Assembly: GCA_902618975.1 (NCBI GenBank)
Contig: CACNCN010000004.1
Coordinates: forward strand, 1 to 64,000
Origin: an uncultured Pelagibacteraceae bacterium
GTDB lineage: Bacteria > Pseudomonadota > Alphaproteobacteria > Pelagibacterales > Pelagibacteraceae
Length of the DNA stretch: 64,000 nt
Direction of reading: 5' to 3'
The translations under genes were made by a program, and so were the position numbers. Each line of letters opens with the position of its first letter. The stretch's first letter is position 1. The notes beneath the pieces were generated by a model, which had not been told where the DNA came from, did no database searches, and was given only the letters and a program-made list of their open reading frames with translations. Of this stretch, positions 1 to 10,580 are shown one piece after another.

Positions 1-2
1 CA

Positions 3-620
3 AATTTTGATATTTATCCTACACACCCTTATCTCTTTGATAAAAATGATAAAAATTTAAAACTAGAGTATTTTCACTTTCAAGATCTTTGGGCTTTTAA
101 AACTTTGTCAAAAAACAGTATAGTAGAATTAGTAGATATTGGTTCAAATTTAAGCTTTATAGCCTTTGCATCTTCAGTGAGCAAAATTAAATGTATTGAT
201 ATAAGGCCACATAAAATTATTTTAGAAAATGTTGATTTTACTATTGGTGATATCACAAATCTTCCTTTTGAAAACGAGAGTATAAACAATATAAGTTCAT
301 TATCGGTTATTGAACATATAGGGCTTGGAAGATATGGTGACGAAATCGATTTATTTGGAATGGAAAAATCTGCAATGGAATTTAATCGTGTTTTAAAAAA
401 AAATGGAAATTTAATAATTTCATTTCCTTTTGGAAAAAAAAACATTATAGAATTTAATGCTCATAGAATATGTAATTTTGAATATATTAATCAATTATTT
501 AAGAATTATAATATCAAAAATGAAACATTTATATTTAAAAGTAAATATAATTCTAGAGATGAATTTAAACAATCTGGAGAGCCAGACTGCATAGCATGTT
601 TTCATTTTGTAAAAAAATAA
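3..620 (+). CDS. SAM-dependent methyltransferase-like protein, 5' truncated by window edge
   Basis: The frame is open from base 3 (NFDIYPTHPYLFDKND...FHFQDLWAFKTLSKNSIVELVDIGS). The listed TTG start at 105 is probably internal. 'VDIGSN' and 'SLSVIEHIGLGRYGD..MEFNRVLKKNGNLIISFPFG' resemble class I methyltransferases. Confidence 0.65.
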   Translation, partial: NFDIYPTHPYLFDKNDKNLKLEYFHFQDLWAFKTLSKNSIVELVDIGSNLSFIAFASSVSKIKCIDIRPHKIILENVDFTIGDITNLPFENESINNISSLSVIEHIGLGRYGDEIDLFGMEKSAMEFNRVLKKNGNLIISFPFGKKNIIEFNAHRICNFEYINQLFKNYNIKNETFIFKSKYNSRDEFKQSGEPDCIACFHFVKK

Positions 621-635
621 TTAAAACGTAATTTT

Positions 636-1835
636 ATGTTTAATGTATGTGTTATTGGACTTGGGTATGTTGGTTTACCAATATTAATTAATTTATCAAA
701 AAAATTTAATCCTGTTGGATACGATATAAATGAACAAAGAATCCAAGATCTTAAAAGAGGCATAGATATATTCAATGAATTTAAAAAAGAAGAATTAAAG
801 AGAAAAAAAATAACTTTCACAAGCTCGATTAAATCTATTAAAAAATCAAATTTATATATCATCACGGTTCCAACTCCGATTAGTAATAAAAAATTACCTG
901 ATTTAAGACATTTAGAAGATGTTTGTAATAATCTTTCAAAAATAATACAAAAAAATGATATAGTAATTTTTGAGTCAACTGTTTATCCTGGTTTGACTAA
1001 TAATTTTTGTATTCCTTTAATTGAAAAAAATAATAATTTAAAAGAGGGTTTAGACTTTTTTGTGGGTTATAGTCCCGAAAGAGTTAACCCAGGTGATAAA
1101 AATCATACATTAAAAAATATTAATAAAATACTAGCTTATCCTCATAATTATAAAAAAAAGGAATTGATTAAAATGTATTCTTTGTTGAGTAAAAAAATTA
1201 TTTTTTCAAAGAATATAAGGGAAACAGAAACTGCGAAAGTCATTGAAAATATACAAAGAGACGTGAATATTGGTTTAATAAACGAGTTTTACTTGGTTTG
1301 TAAAAAACTAAATTTAAACTTCAACAACGTAATAAAATTAGCATCAAGCAAATGGAATTTTATAAAATTTAAACCCGGTTTAGTTGGAGGACATTGTCTT
1401 CCTGTAGATCCCTATTACTTTTCTTATATAAGTAAAAAGAATAATTTTAATACTAAAATTACTCTAGCAGGCAGAACAATCAATAATCTAATGACCACTA
1501 TTATAGAAAAAGAAATTGTTCAAAAATTAAAAAAAATTGATCCGAAAAAAAACAAAAAAATTTTGTTTTGCGGCTTAACATATAAAAAAGATGTAGCGGA
1601 TTTAAGAAATTCTCTTGCTCTTCAAATTTTTAAAAATTTAAAGAAAAATAATAAAAAAATGAAAGGTTATGATCCAGTATTAAACAATGTAATTTCACGA
1701 AAAAATAATTTAGTTATCTCCATGAACGAATTTAAAAAGTTTGACATATATATAGTAGTTACTAATCATTCCACGATCGCACTAAACTTAAAAAAACTTA
1801 ATAAAAAAAAAATAATAATTAATATTTTAAATTAA
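636..1835 (+). CDS. UDP-sugar (ManNAc/GalNAc-type) 6-dehydrogenase, WecC/TviB-like
   Basis: N-terminal 'CVIGLGYVGLPILINL', 'ESTVYPGLT', 'YSPERVNPGD', 'KPGLVGGHCLPVDPYY'. Confidence 0.9.
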   Translation: MFNVCVIGLGYVGLPILINLSKKFNPVGYDINEQRIQDLKRGIDIFNEFKKEELKRKKITFTSSIKSIKKSNLYIITVPTPISNKKLPDLRHLEDVCNNLSKIIQKNDIVIFESTVYPGLTNNFCIPLIEKNNNLKEGLDFFVGYSPERVNPGDKNHTLKNINKILAYPHNYKKKELIKMYSLLSKKIIFSKNIRETETAKVIENIQRDVNIGLINEFYLVCKKLNLNFNNVIKLASSKWNFIKFKPGLVGGHCLPVDPYYFSYISKKNNFNTKITLAGRTINNLMTTIIEKEIVQKLKKIDPKKNKKILFCGLTYKKDVADLRNSLALQIFKNLKKNNKKMKGYDPVLNNVISRKNNLVISMNEFKKFDIYIVVTNHSTIALNLKKLNKKKIIINILN

Positions 1836-1841
1836 TTATAT

Positions 1842-2933
1842 ATGAAAATTGCTTATATTGCAGAAACATATTTAAATAATAGAAGCGCTTATACTCATCA
1901 TGTGATCAAAATGTGTGATGCGTTTTGTTTAAAAAATAATTCGACCACACTCATTATTCCTTATAATAATAAAACAAATTTTAAAAAAATAAAAAAAAAT
2001 TTTTTACTTACTTCAAAAAGAGAGTTTTTAATAAAACCGATTTTAAATTTTAAAGTAAGAAACTTTTTAACAAGAATAATCTTTGGTTATAAAGTAGCCA
2101 ATTATTTAAAAAAAAACCCTCAAGAATTAATTATCACTAGAAGTTTTATTTCAAGTGTTTTTTTAACTTTATTTAAAATAAAACATTTTTTAGAAATTCA
2201 CTCAGAATTTAAAGGTCTTACTAAATTTTTAATGATGAATTTAAAATTTTTAGATTCAATATACATTTCAAAAATAATATTTATTTCTAGAGCTTTGAAT
2301 AAAAGAATTTTTAGACTTAACAAAAAAAAATTTTTAATTCTTCATGATGCAGTTGATATTAGAAATTTTAAAAATAAAAAATTTAAACATAATTTAAAAA
2401 TAGCAACATACGTGGGAAGTTTTTATAAAGGTAAAGGTGTTGAGTTTATTTTAGAACTTGCAGATAAATTCAAAGATCTAAAATTCCATTTATATGGTGA
2501 GTTTAAAGAAAAATTTAGTAAAATTCCTAAAAACGTAAAACTTCATGGATATGTAAACTATGAAAAGGTTCCCCAAATATTATCTAGATCTGACATATTA
2601 CTTTTACCAAGTGCACATATACAATATGGAAGAACTAAAAATATTAATATCGCCAATTATAACTCCCCACTTAAGATGTTCGATTATTTAGCTTCAGGAA
2701 AAATAATTATTTCATCGAAACGTGATGGAATATGTGAAATTTTAAGACATAATTATAATGCAATTTTAATAAAAGAATACAATATTGAAATTTGGATTAA
2801 ATATTTAAACAGTATTAAGAATAACAAATATAACTTAAATAGAATTAGTATTAATTCAATTAAAACTGCGAAAAAATTTACTTGGGAAAGTAGAGTAAAC
2901 AAAATTTTATTAGCACATAAGTCTTTAATTTAA
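1842..2933 (+). CDS. GT4-family glycosyltransferase
   Basis: C-terminal 'ATYVGSFYKGKGVEFILELADKF...YNSPLKMFDYLASGKIIISS'. Confidence 0.8.
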   Translation: MKIAYIAETYLNNRSAYTHHVIKMCDAFCLKNNSTTLIIPYNNKTNFKKIKKNFLLTSKREFLIKPILNFKVRNFLTRIIFGYKVANYLKKNPQELIITRSFISSVFLTLFKIKHFLEIHSEFKGLTKFLMMNLKFLDSIYISKIIFISRALNKRIFRLNKKKFLILHDAVDIRNFKNKKFKHNLKIATYVGSFYKGKGVEFILELADKFKDLKFHLYGEFKEKFSKIPKNVKLHGYVNYEKVPQILSRSDILLLPSAHIQYGRTKNINIANYNSPLKMFDYLASGKIIISSKRDGICEILRHNYNAILIKEYNIEIWIKYLNSIKNNKYNLNRISINSIKTAKKFTWESRVNKILLAHKSLI

Positions 2934-2963
2934 TAAACATATATGATTAATAATTAAATTTTT

Positions 2964-3923
2964 ATGAAAATATTAATTACAGGAATTGCGGGGTTTATTG
3001 GATTTAATTTTGCAAAATTTTTAATTGAAAAAAAATACAAAATAATTGGTATAGATAATCTAAATGATTATTATGATGTAAATCTTAAAAAAAGAAGGCT
3101 TAAACAATTATTTAATTCAAAAAATTTTAAATTTTATAAAGTAGATTTAATAGAAAAAAAAAAAATTAAAGAAATTTTTAAAAATAATAATATAGATTTT
3201 ATTTTCCATTTTGCTGCCCAGGCAGGTGTAAGATACTCAATTGATCATCCAGCAAAATACATAGATAGCAACATACTTGGTTTTTATAATTTAATTGAAA
3301 ATATTAAAAATTTCAAAATTAAAAGATTATTTTATGCCTCATCTAGTTCTGTTTACGGTGAAAATAAAAATTTTCCACTAAATGAAAAAGAACATATTTT
3401 TCCAAAAAATATATATGGTTTATCAAAAAAAATTAATGAGGAAATAGGTTTTATTTTTAATAAATATTATAATACCAAGATGATTGGACTCAGGTTTTTT
3501 ACTGTATATGGAGAGTGGGGTAGACCCGATATGATGATGATGAAATACATAGATTGTTTTTATAAAAAAAAAATATTTTACCTTAATAATTATGGAAATC
3601 ATTCTAGAGATTTTACATATATAGGTGATGTGGTAAATATTTTGTATCTATTACTTAAAAGACATAAAAAACTTAAGAGCTACGATCTGTTTAATATTTG
3701 TTCAAATAAACCAATAAATTTGAAAAAAATTATTTCATTTATGAAAAAAAATAAAATTCACCCCAAGGTAAAAAAAGTGTCCCTTCAAAAAGCTGATATA
3801 CTAAAAACACACGGTGATAATAAAAAGCTTTTAAAAAGTATAAAATACAAAAAGTTTAGTCATTGGAAAATTTCAGTTCGAAAAACAATAGTATGGTATC
3901 AAAAAAATATGTTAAAAAATTAA
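2964..3923 (+). CDS. NAD-dependent epimerase/dehydratase, UDP-glucuronate 4-epimerase-like
   Basis: SDR motif 'ITGIAGFIGFNFAKFL', 'DNLNDYYDVNLKKRRLKQL', 'HFAAQAGVRYSI', 'RFFTVYGEWGRPDM'. Confidence 0.85.
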   Translation: MKILITGIAGFIGFNFAKFLIEKKYKIIGIDNLNDYYDVNLKKRRLKQLFNSKNFKFYKVDLIEKKKIKEIFKNNNIDFIFHFAAQAGVRYSIDHPAKYIDSNILGFYNLIENIKNFKIKRLFYASSSSVYGENKNFPLNEKEHIFPKNIYGLSKKINEEIGFIFNKYYNTKMIGLRFFTVYGEWGRPDMMMMKYIDCFYKKKIFYLNNYGNHSRDFTYIGDVVNILYLLLKRHKKLKSYDLFNICSNKPINLKKIISFMKKNKIHPKVKKVSLQKADILKTHGDNKKLLKSIKYKKFSHWKISVRKTIVWYQKNMLKN

Positions 3924-3970
3924 TTACATGAAACTATATATTAACAACCAAATTTTTAGATTTTATTTAG

Positions 3971-5086
3971 TTAATAATATTTTTTTATTAAATTAGAATA
4001 TAGCTCCAGATTAAATTCATAATCAAATCTACCAATTCTGGAAAAGGCGTATCGTATTTTTTCTTTTCTTAATTTCTTTTTTTTTGAATAAAGAATAATT
4101 TTTTTAGCTAGTTCTCTAGGAATACCTACTTTAAATAATCCTCCTCCTTTACCATTATCTAATATTTCTCTAGGACCAGTAGGACAATTACTGGATATAA
4201 CAAATTTTTTTAAAATTATAGCTTCCAAAAGAATATTAGGTAGTCCCTCGTGTAAAGAGGTTAAAATTAAAAAATCTGCTTGTTTTATGTATGGGTAAGG
4301 GTTTTTTTTATAATCTATTATTCTCACTTTTTTTTTAAGTTTATTTTTATCTATAATTTTTAGAATTTTATTTTTTAATTTTCCTCTACCCATTATAATT
4401 GCTTCAAAATTAATTTTTGAGTTTATAAATCTTAATGCATTTAAAAAAGTATTATGATCTTTCTCCTCTGAAAATCTACCAACGTGAATTATTTTTAATG
4501 AATTTTTATTTAAATAAATACTTTTTATTTTTTTGTTAGATAACTTGAGTATATCTCTACTATTTAAAGGGTTGTAAATACATTTAGCATTTATTTTATA
4601 ATTTGATTTAAATTTTTTTTTTGTTTCAATACTATTGACAATACTAGTATTAGCCAAAGGAAGAATTATTTTAAAAACGAAATTTTTTAAGGAAGAATTT
4701 GACCAATCACCTGGAAAGCTATTTGATCTTGTTATTATTTTTATGGAAAAAATTTTACAGACAATTACAGCATAAACATTAGCTTGAAAACTAAGAACTA
4801 CAATTTTTCTGTCTTGTAAAATTTGTTTTATTAGGAATATAATCGAAATAAAGGTTTTAATACCTCTTCCGAGGTTATCCCATATTTCATAATCAGGACA
4901 TAAAAATTCTATTTTTTTATTAAAATTTTTTTTGGCATCTTTTGAGCATGAAATAACTTTTAATTTTTTAAATTTGTTGCATAAATAATTAGCAACAATA
5001 AATAAATTTTTTTCTGCTCCACCTTTTTCTATAGAAGGAAAAAATAGAATAATTTTTTTTTGACACATATAACTATTATTTTTCAA
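3971..5086 (-). CDS. GT4-family glycosyltransferase
   Basis: 'PSIEKGGAEKNLF', 'IHVGRFSEEKDHNTFLNAL', 'LTSLHEGLPNILLEAI'. Confidence 0.88.
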   Translation of the reverse strand: MKNNSYMCQKKIILFFPSIEKGGAEKNLFIVANYLCNKFKKLKVISCSKDAKKNFNKKIEFLCPDYEIWDNLGRGIKTFISIIFLIKQILQDRKIVVLSFQANVYAVIVCKIFSIKIITRSNSFPGDWSNSSLKNFVFKIILPLANTSIVNSIETKKKFKSNYKINAKCIYNPLNSRDILKLSNKKIKSIYLNKNSLKIIHVGRFSEEKDHNTFLNALRFINSKINFEAIIMGRGKLKNKILKIIDKNKLKKKVRIIDYKKNPYPYIKQADFLILTSLHEGLPNILLEAIILKKFVISSNCPTGPREILDNGKGGGLFKVGIPRELAKKIILYSKKKKLRKEKIRYAFSRIGRFDYEFNLELYSNLIKKYY

Positions 5087-5178
5087 AAAACATTAAATTA
5101 ATTAGCAAATCAATAATCTATTTTAGTATTAAGAGTTTTTAATAATGAGAGATATATTATAAATTATTTATATTTAAA

Positions 5179-6324
5179 ATGAAAAAAAAAGTTTTTTATT
5201 GGTCACCCCATATAAATGAACAAATTGCTACTGTTAAGGCTGTAGTTAATTCTGCTCTAAGTTTAATCAAATATAGCAAAAATTATGACCCAACAATTAT
5301 AAATGTTTTTGGTGAATGGAATTCTTTAAAAAATTTACTGAATGATAAAAATCTAAACTTTAAAAATTTAATGAATTTAAATATAAAACTACCCATTAAT
5401 GGTTTTTTAAAAAGTAGAATATTTTACACTTTTTTATCACTTGTAATTTTAATACCTCTTTATAAATTTCTTAGAAAAGAAAAACCGGATTACTTAATTA
5501 TTCATTTAATAACTGTGCCGGTTTTAATTTTGTGTTTTTTTTTTAATTTTAAGACAAAATTTATTTTAAGAATATCAGGATATCCAAAACTTAATTTTTT
5601 AAGAAAGATTTTTTGGAAATTAGTTTCAAAAAAAATATATAAAATTTTTACGCCTACACAAATCACTAAAAAAATGCTCATAGACAATGAGATTTTTAAT
5701 GAAAATAAAATTTTTTTATTAAGAGATCCTATTATTTCAATTAGAAATTTAAATACACTTAAAAGACAAAAAATATCTAATGACTTTAATCATAACAATT
5801 ATATTTTATCAATTGGGAGATTGACTAAACAAAAAAATTTCCAATTTTTAGTTAAAGCGTATACTCTTCTAAAAAAAGAGGTGATGCATTTGCCAAAATT
5901 AATTATTATTGGAGAAGGAGAAGAAAAAAATAATTTAAATCATAAGATTAGAGAAAATAATATGGAAAAAGATATATTTATTTTGGGATATAAAAGTAAT
6001 GTTTTCCAATATTTGCATAAATCGTTATTTTTTTTATTATCATCCAGCTGGGAAGACCCAGGATTTGTTTTAGTAGAGGCAGCGGCAAGTAATAAATTAA
6101 TTTTGTCTAGTAATGTCTTAAGTGGTCCTAAAGAATTTCTCTATAATAAAAGTTCAGGTTTCTTGTTTGAAAAAGAAAATATTAGGGATTTTAAAAATAA
6201 AGTTAAATATATTTTAAGCAATATAAACTCAAAAGAAATTTTTATAAATAAAGTAAATGCAAAAAAAAATTCCAAAAATTACACTCTATTTTTTCATTTT
6301 AAAGAATTGATAAAACTTTTGTGA
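5179..6324 (+). CDS. GT4-family glycosyltransferase
   Basis: 'SIGRLTKQKNFQFLVKAY...LIIIGEGEEKNNL...FLLSSSWEDPGFVLVEAAA'. Confidence 0.85.
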   Translation: MKKKVFYWSPHINEQIATVKAVVNSALSLIKYSKNYDPTIINVFGEWNSLKNLLNDKNLNFKNLMNLNIKLPINGFLKSRIFYTFLSLVILIPLYKFLRKEKPDYLIIHLITVPVLILCFFFNFKTKFILRISGYPKLNFLRKIFWKLVSKKIYKIFTPTQITKKMLIDNEIFNENKIFLLRDPIISIRNLNTLKRQKISNDFNHNNYILSIGRLTKQKNFQFLVKAYTLLKKEVMHLPKLIIIGEGEEKNNLNHKIRENNMEKDIFILGYKSNVFQYLHKSLFFLLSSSWEDPGFVLVEAAASNKLILSSNVLSGPKEFLYNKSSGFLFEKENIRDFKNKVKYILSNINSKEIFINKVNAKKNSKNYTLFFHFKELIKLL

Positions 6325-6333
6325 TAAGTATAT

Positions 6334-7428
6334 CTAATTTTCATCATTTATTAGCTTGTAATATTTATTTAAATTTTTTTTAATATTAAACCTTTTAAGA
6401 CCATCTTGTGAATTTTTAATCATTTTTAAACAAATTTTTTTGTTTTTATGAAAATAAATTATTTTATTTGCTAGTTCTTTGTAGTTTTTAGTTTTGAATA
6501 GCAATCCACCTTTGCCATTATTTAATATTTCTCTTGGTCCTGTTGGACAATTGCTTGATATGATAAATTTTTTGAGACAAATTGCTTCCAGCAAAACATT
6601 TGGAAGACCCTCATAGATTGAAGATAAAATAAATATATCAGCACATTTAATCAGTGGATAAGGATTTTTTTTATAGCTAACAATTCTTATAATTTTATTT
6701 AATTTTTTCTTCTTTAAAAAATTTAATAAATTTTCCTTTTCTCTACCATTTCCCACAATTAGAACACTGATTTTAATTTTATCTTTAATTAAATTGATTG
6801 CTTTTATCAAGGTCATTTGGTCTTTTTGATCAATAAGTCTGCCTACATTAATTATTTTTAGACAATTTTTATTAAAGTAATTATGAAATTTTTTATTAGA
6901 TTTATTTTTAATCTCTTTTTCATTTAAAGGATTATAAATACAAACTGCCTTTACATTATATCTCTTTCTTAATTGATTTTTAAAATCAATACTATTGACG
7001 ATTATTTTGTTAACACTATTAAGGATAATTCTAAAAAAAAAATGCTTAATTATATTTTGAGACCATCCCTCAGGAGATGTATTTGACCTTACTATTACTT
7101 TTACTCCGAGTAGTTTACATAGTAGTGTACAATAAACATTGCCTTGGAATGATAAAACTATTACATTCTTATTTTTTAGTATTTCAAAAAATAGTAGAAA
7201 TAAGCACAAAATAAATTTCTTTCTTCTACCAAAATTGACAAAATAATTATTTTTAAAAAAAATTAATTTAATATTTTTATCGAATTTTTTTTTAAATCTA
7301 TTTGATAGTGTAATTACAGATATTTTATTAAATTTCTTAATAAGAAAATTTGAAATTAAAAATAAATTTTTTTCAACACCCCCATCTTCAATAGAAGGCA
7401 TAAATATGACTATTTTTTTTTCTTTCAC
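6334..7428 (-). CDS. GT4-family glycosyltransferase (paralogue of 3971..5086)
   Basis: 'PSIEDGGVEKNLFLI', 'INVGRLIDQKDQMTLIKAI', 'LSSIYEGLPNVLLEAI', 'SSNCPTGPREILNNGKGGLLFK'. Confidence 0.88.
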   Translation of the reverse strand: MKEKKIVIFMPSIEDGGVEKNLFLISNFLIKKFNKISVITLSNRFKKKFDKNIKLIFFKNNYFVNFGRRKKFILCLFLLFFEILKNKNVIVLSFQGNVYCTLLCKLLGVKVIVRSNTSPEGWSQNIIKHFFFRIILNSVNKIIVNSIDFKNQLRKRYNVKAVCIYNPLNEKEIKNKSNKKFHNYFNKNCLKIINVGRLIDQKDQMTLIKAINLIKDKIKISVLIVGNGREKENLLNFLKKKKLNKIIRIVSYKKNPYPLIKCADIFILSSIYEGLPNVLLEAICLKKFIISSNCPTGPREILNNGKGGLLFKTKNYKELANKIIYFHKNKKICLKMIKNSQDGLKRFNIKKNLNKYYKLINDEN

Positions 7429-7483
7429 ATTAAAAATTATAAAAGTTTATTTTATTATTAATTGAATATATAAACTTTATTTT

Positions 7484-8293
7484 ATGAAAAAACAAAATAC
7501 TTTAATTTCTATATTAATAATTAATTATAACAACCATAACCTACTAAAAAGGTCGATAGAATCTTGCTTAAGTCAAAGTTATAAAAACATAGAAATATTA
7601 ATTTTTGATGACCAATCAAATGATGATTCCCCTAATGTGCTAAAAAAATTTAACAAAAATAAAAAAATTAAAATTTATTTTAATAAAAAAAAAAAAACCA
7701 ATATTGCTTCTTTTGATGCCGCTAACGGATATTATTTTTTGTTTAAAAAATCTAAAGGAAAGATTATTTGTTTATTAGATAGCGATGATTTTTACCACAA
7801 AGACAAAATTATTAAAGTTCATGATTGTTTTTTAAAAAATAAATCATTTGATTTTATTCAAAACTTGCCAATAATTACTAAAAATAAAGTAAAAAATTAT
7901 AAAAAAAACAGAAATAATATTTTTAGTTATTGGCCTTATTTTGCACCTGAAAGTTGTATAAATTTTCGAAGAAATTTTATGATAAGATTTTTAAAAAAAA
8001 ATAAAAATTTAAACCAAAAATTCACAAATGTATGGCTTGGTTTCAGAATGGGCGTATATGCTTTTTTTATTGAAAAAAAATTTATGACATTAAATGAAAA
8101 TATTACTTATTATAAAAGTTATGGCGAGTCTAAAAAATATTTTACATTTAGTAATAGTTGGTTTATTCGACGGAAAAAATCATTTGACTATCTTTCAAAA
8201 GTATCAAATAAAAAATATAAGTATAAATTAAATTTTGATTATTTTGTAACTTTAATTTTTTTTAAATTATTTAATTTTTTAAATCATGCATAA
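7484..8293 (+). CDS. GT2-family glycosyltransferase
   Basis: 'ISILIINYNNHNLLKRSIESCLSQSYKNIEILIFDDQSNDDS', 'LLDSDDFY'. Confidence 0.85.
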   Translation: MKKQNTLISILIINYNNHNLLKRSIESCLSQSYKNIEILIFDDQSNDDSPNVLKKFNKNKKIKIYFNKKKKTNIASFDAANGYYFLFKKSKGKIICLLDSDDFYHKDKIIKVHDCFLKNKSFDFIQNLPIITKNKVKNYKKNRNNIFSYWPYFAPESCINFRRNFMIRFLKKNKNLNQKFTNVWLGFRMGVYAFFIEKKFMTLNENITYYKSYGESKKYFTFSNSWFIRRKKSFDYLSKVSNKKYKYKLNFDYFVTLIFFKLFNFLNHA

Positions 8294-9419
8294 TAAATAT
8301 ATTAAATTTAACATCCCATATGACACCAAATCTTCAAAAAAAAATATACTTAAAGTTTTAAAAAATAAAAAATTTGCTGATGGTGAATTTCAAAAAAAAT
8401 GTCAGTTATTTATTCAAAATAAAATTAATTCAAAGTGTGTTGAGTTAACTCATAGTTGTTCGAGTGCGCTAGAAATTGCAATGTTATTAATTAATTTAAA
8501 AAAAAATGACGAAGTAATTATGCCCTCTTATACATTCACATCAACAGCTAATGCTGTATTACTCTCTGGAGGAAAACCAGTTTTTGTTGATGTACGATCG
8601 GATGATATAAATTTAGATCCAAAACTAGTCGAAAAAAAAATAAATAAAAAAACAAAAGCAATTATTGTTGTACATTACGCTGGTAATTCTTGTGATATGT
8701 CTTATTTTTTAAAATTAAAAAAAAAACATCAAATATATTTGATTGAAGATGCCGCTCATTCATTTTTAGGTAAATATAAGGATAAATATCTTGGTACAAT
8801 TGGAGATTTTGGAGCTTTTAGTTTTCATGAAACAAAGAATTTTGTTGGAGGGCAATGTGGTGCCCTCTCAATAAACAACATAAAATTTCGTAAACAAGCT
8901 AAAATTATTCTTGATAAAGGAACTGATAGATCTTTACTCAATAACAAGAAAAAATATTATTCCTGGAAAGGTATAGGATCTGAATATAGAGCTACAGAAT
9001 TATCATCAGCCTTACTTTTTGGTCAATTAAGTAAGTACAATTATATTCAAAAATCAAGGGAAAGAATTTGGAATATTTATTTCCAAAAGTTTAAAAAAAA
9101 TAGTGATAAGAATTTTTATATATTGAAAAATAATACAAAATTTAAAGTAAGCGCTCATCATGTATTTATTTTAATTTTTAAAAGTTTAAATTTAAGAAAT
9201 AAATTTATACTTTACATGAAACAGCGAGGTATCGAATGCTTTTTTCATTATTATCCTCTACATATGTCAAATTTCGGGAAAAAAATAAAAAAAATTAAAT
9301 TACCTGTGACCGAAAAAATTTACAAAGGGTTAGTTAGATTGCCTCTTTATCCTTCACTCAAACTCAGTCAAATAAATAGAATTATTAGATTTTCAAAAAA
9401 ATTTGTTAATTCAATTTAA
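8286..9419 (+). CDS. wecE: dTDP-4-amino-4,6-dideoxyhexose transaminase, WecE/RffA-like (DegT/DnrJ/EryC1)
   Basis: 'MPSYTFTSTANAVLLSGGKPVFVDV', 'IEDAAHSFLGKYKDKYLGTIGDFGAFSFHETKNF' with the PLP-Lys motif 'SFHETKN' typical of WecE. Confidence 0.85.
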   Translation: MHNKYIKFNIPYDTKSSKKNILKVLKNKKFADGEFQKKCQLFIQNKINSKCVELTHSCSSALEIAMLLINLKKNDEVIMPSYTFTSTANAVLLSGGKPVFVDVRSDDINLDPKLVEKKINKKTKAIIVVHYAGNSCDMSYFLKLKKKHQIYLIEDAAHSFLGKYKDKYLGTIGDFGAFSFHETKNFVGGQCGALSINNIKFRKQAKIILDKGTDRSLLNNKKKYYSWKGIGSEYRATELSSALLFGQLSKYNYIQKSRERIWNIYFQKFKKNSDKNFYILKNNTKFKVSAHHVFILIFKSLNLRNKFILYMKQRGIECFFHYYPLHMSNFGKKIKKIKLPVTEKIYKGLVRLPLYPSLKLSQINRIIRFSKKFVNSI

Positions 9420-10504
9420 AATTTGTTATATTTTTTTTCTATGTATTTATATGAAAAATGAGAAAAAATAATTGTAACAAAATAACAAAAAACGACTAAT
9501 AAACTTGATTGAAAAACATTTAAATCCAACTTATTGAAATTATCATTATCCACAAACGTTTTAAGATTCAAAATATGTTTTAAAAAATTATTTATAAACC
9601 AAAAAACAAATAAATGAGACATATATATTGAATAACTTATAGTTCCTAAATAAACAAAAAATTTGTTACATATAAATTTACCTAAAATTGATTTTCTATC
9701 CAAATCACATGAATTGAAAATAAGACAGCCAAAGATTACTGGTAATAAAAATAATTGATGTTCTTTAAAATTTATTATCGAAAAAAAAGTAAAAAATATT
9801 AGTATTAGACTTAAGAAATTCTTATATTTTAAAAAATATTTATTATTTTCAAGAATTATGTAGAGTTTACAAAAAATAACACCCCAATAGAAGCCATAAA
9901 TGCAATCCAAAAAAGATCTGTAAGCACTATTGGGTGATCCAAAATTTATTCCATCATTCATCCTTATTAAAAAAATTACGGCAATAACTAAAAAAGATAA
10001 TTTATATCTAGAATTAAAAATTATTAAAAACGCAAATAACAAATATGTATAAAACTCTGCCGATATAGACCAGCTAGGTGTATTAAACGTATAATCAATA
10101 AGAAAAGTATGTAGTAAAAAAATATTTGCAAAAAAACTCAGATAATTGTTTTCTACAAATACATTCGAATTTACATCCACGTTAAGATAATTAACAGCTA
10201 AAAATTTTACTATTTCTATAATTAAAAATAAAATTAAAAAAAAAATATGCAAAGGATATAATCTAAAAAACCTTTTTTTTACAAAATGTTTAATATTTTC
10301 AAAATTTTTTACTTTGTCCCTATAATTAAAATATATTACAAACCCACTAAGTGTAAAAAAAAATTGTACGAAATGACCACTGGCTAATTGATGATTTACT
10401 AAGGGTGAATTTAAATCAAAATGAATTGCAGCTATCATTAATGCTGCGAATGCACGATATGTTTCTAGAGAAAGAAATTTTTTTTTCATTCGATTATAAT
10501 ACAA
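9416..10504 (-). CDS. Acyltransferase 3 family membrane protein (O-acetyltransferase-like)
   Basis: 'LETYRAFAALMIAAIHF', 'FFFTLSGFVIYFNYRDK', 'KKRFFRLYPLHI', 'PSWSISAEFYTYL'. Confidence 0.9.
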   Translation of the reverse strand: MYYNRMKKKFLSLETYRAFAALMIAAIHFDLNSPLVNHQLASGHFVQFFFTLSGFVIYFNYRDKVKNFENIKHFVKKRFFRLYPLHIFFLILFLIIEIVKFLAVNYLNVDVNSNVFVENNYLSFFANIFLLHTFLIDYTFNTPSWSISAEFYTYLLFAFLIIFNSRYKLSFLVIAVIFLIRMNDGINFGSPNSAYRSFLDCIYGFYWGVIFCKLYIILENNKYFLKYKNFLSLILIFFTFFSIINFKEHQLFLLPVIFGCLIFNSCDLDRKSILGKFICNKFFVYLGTISYSIYMSHLFVFWFINNFLKHILNLKTFVDNDNFNKLDLNVFQSSLLVVFCYFVTIIFSHFSYKYIEKKYNKF

Positions 10505-10580
10505 TTTAAAAATATCAATTTAACATATTTATTATTTCTATCGTTAAATACAATAGTATATATATTGGATTGAAAATATT

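Noticed and set aside
80-445. 121-aa minus-strand ORF
   Set aside because: Antisense to a better-supported methyltransferase-like frame; low-complexity Phe/Ile/Ser composition typical of the reverse strand of AT-rich genes.
5087-5178. Possible small RNA in the ~92-bp divergent intergenic gap
   Set aside because: Extremely AT-rich, with no convincing stable hairpin or terminator; most likely just a divergent promoter region.
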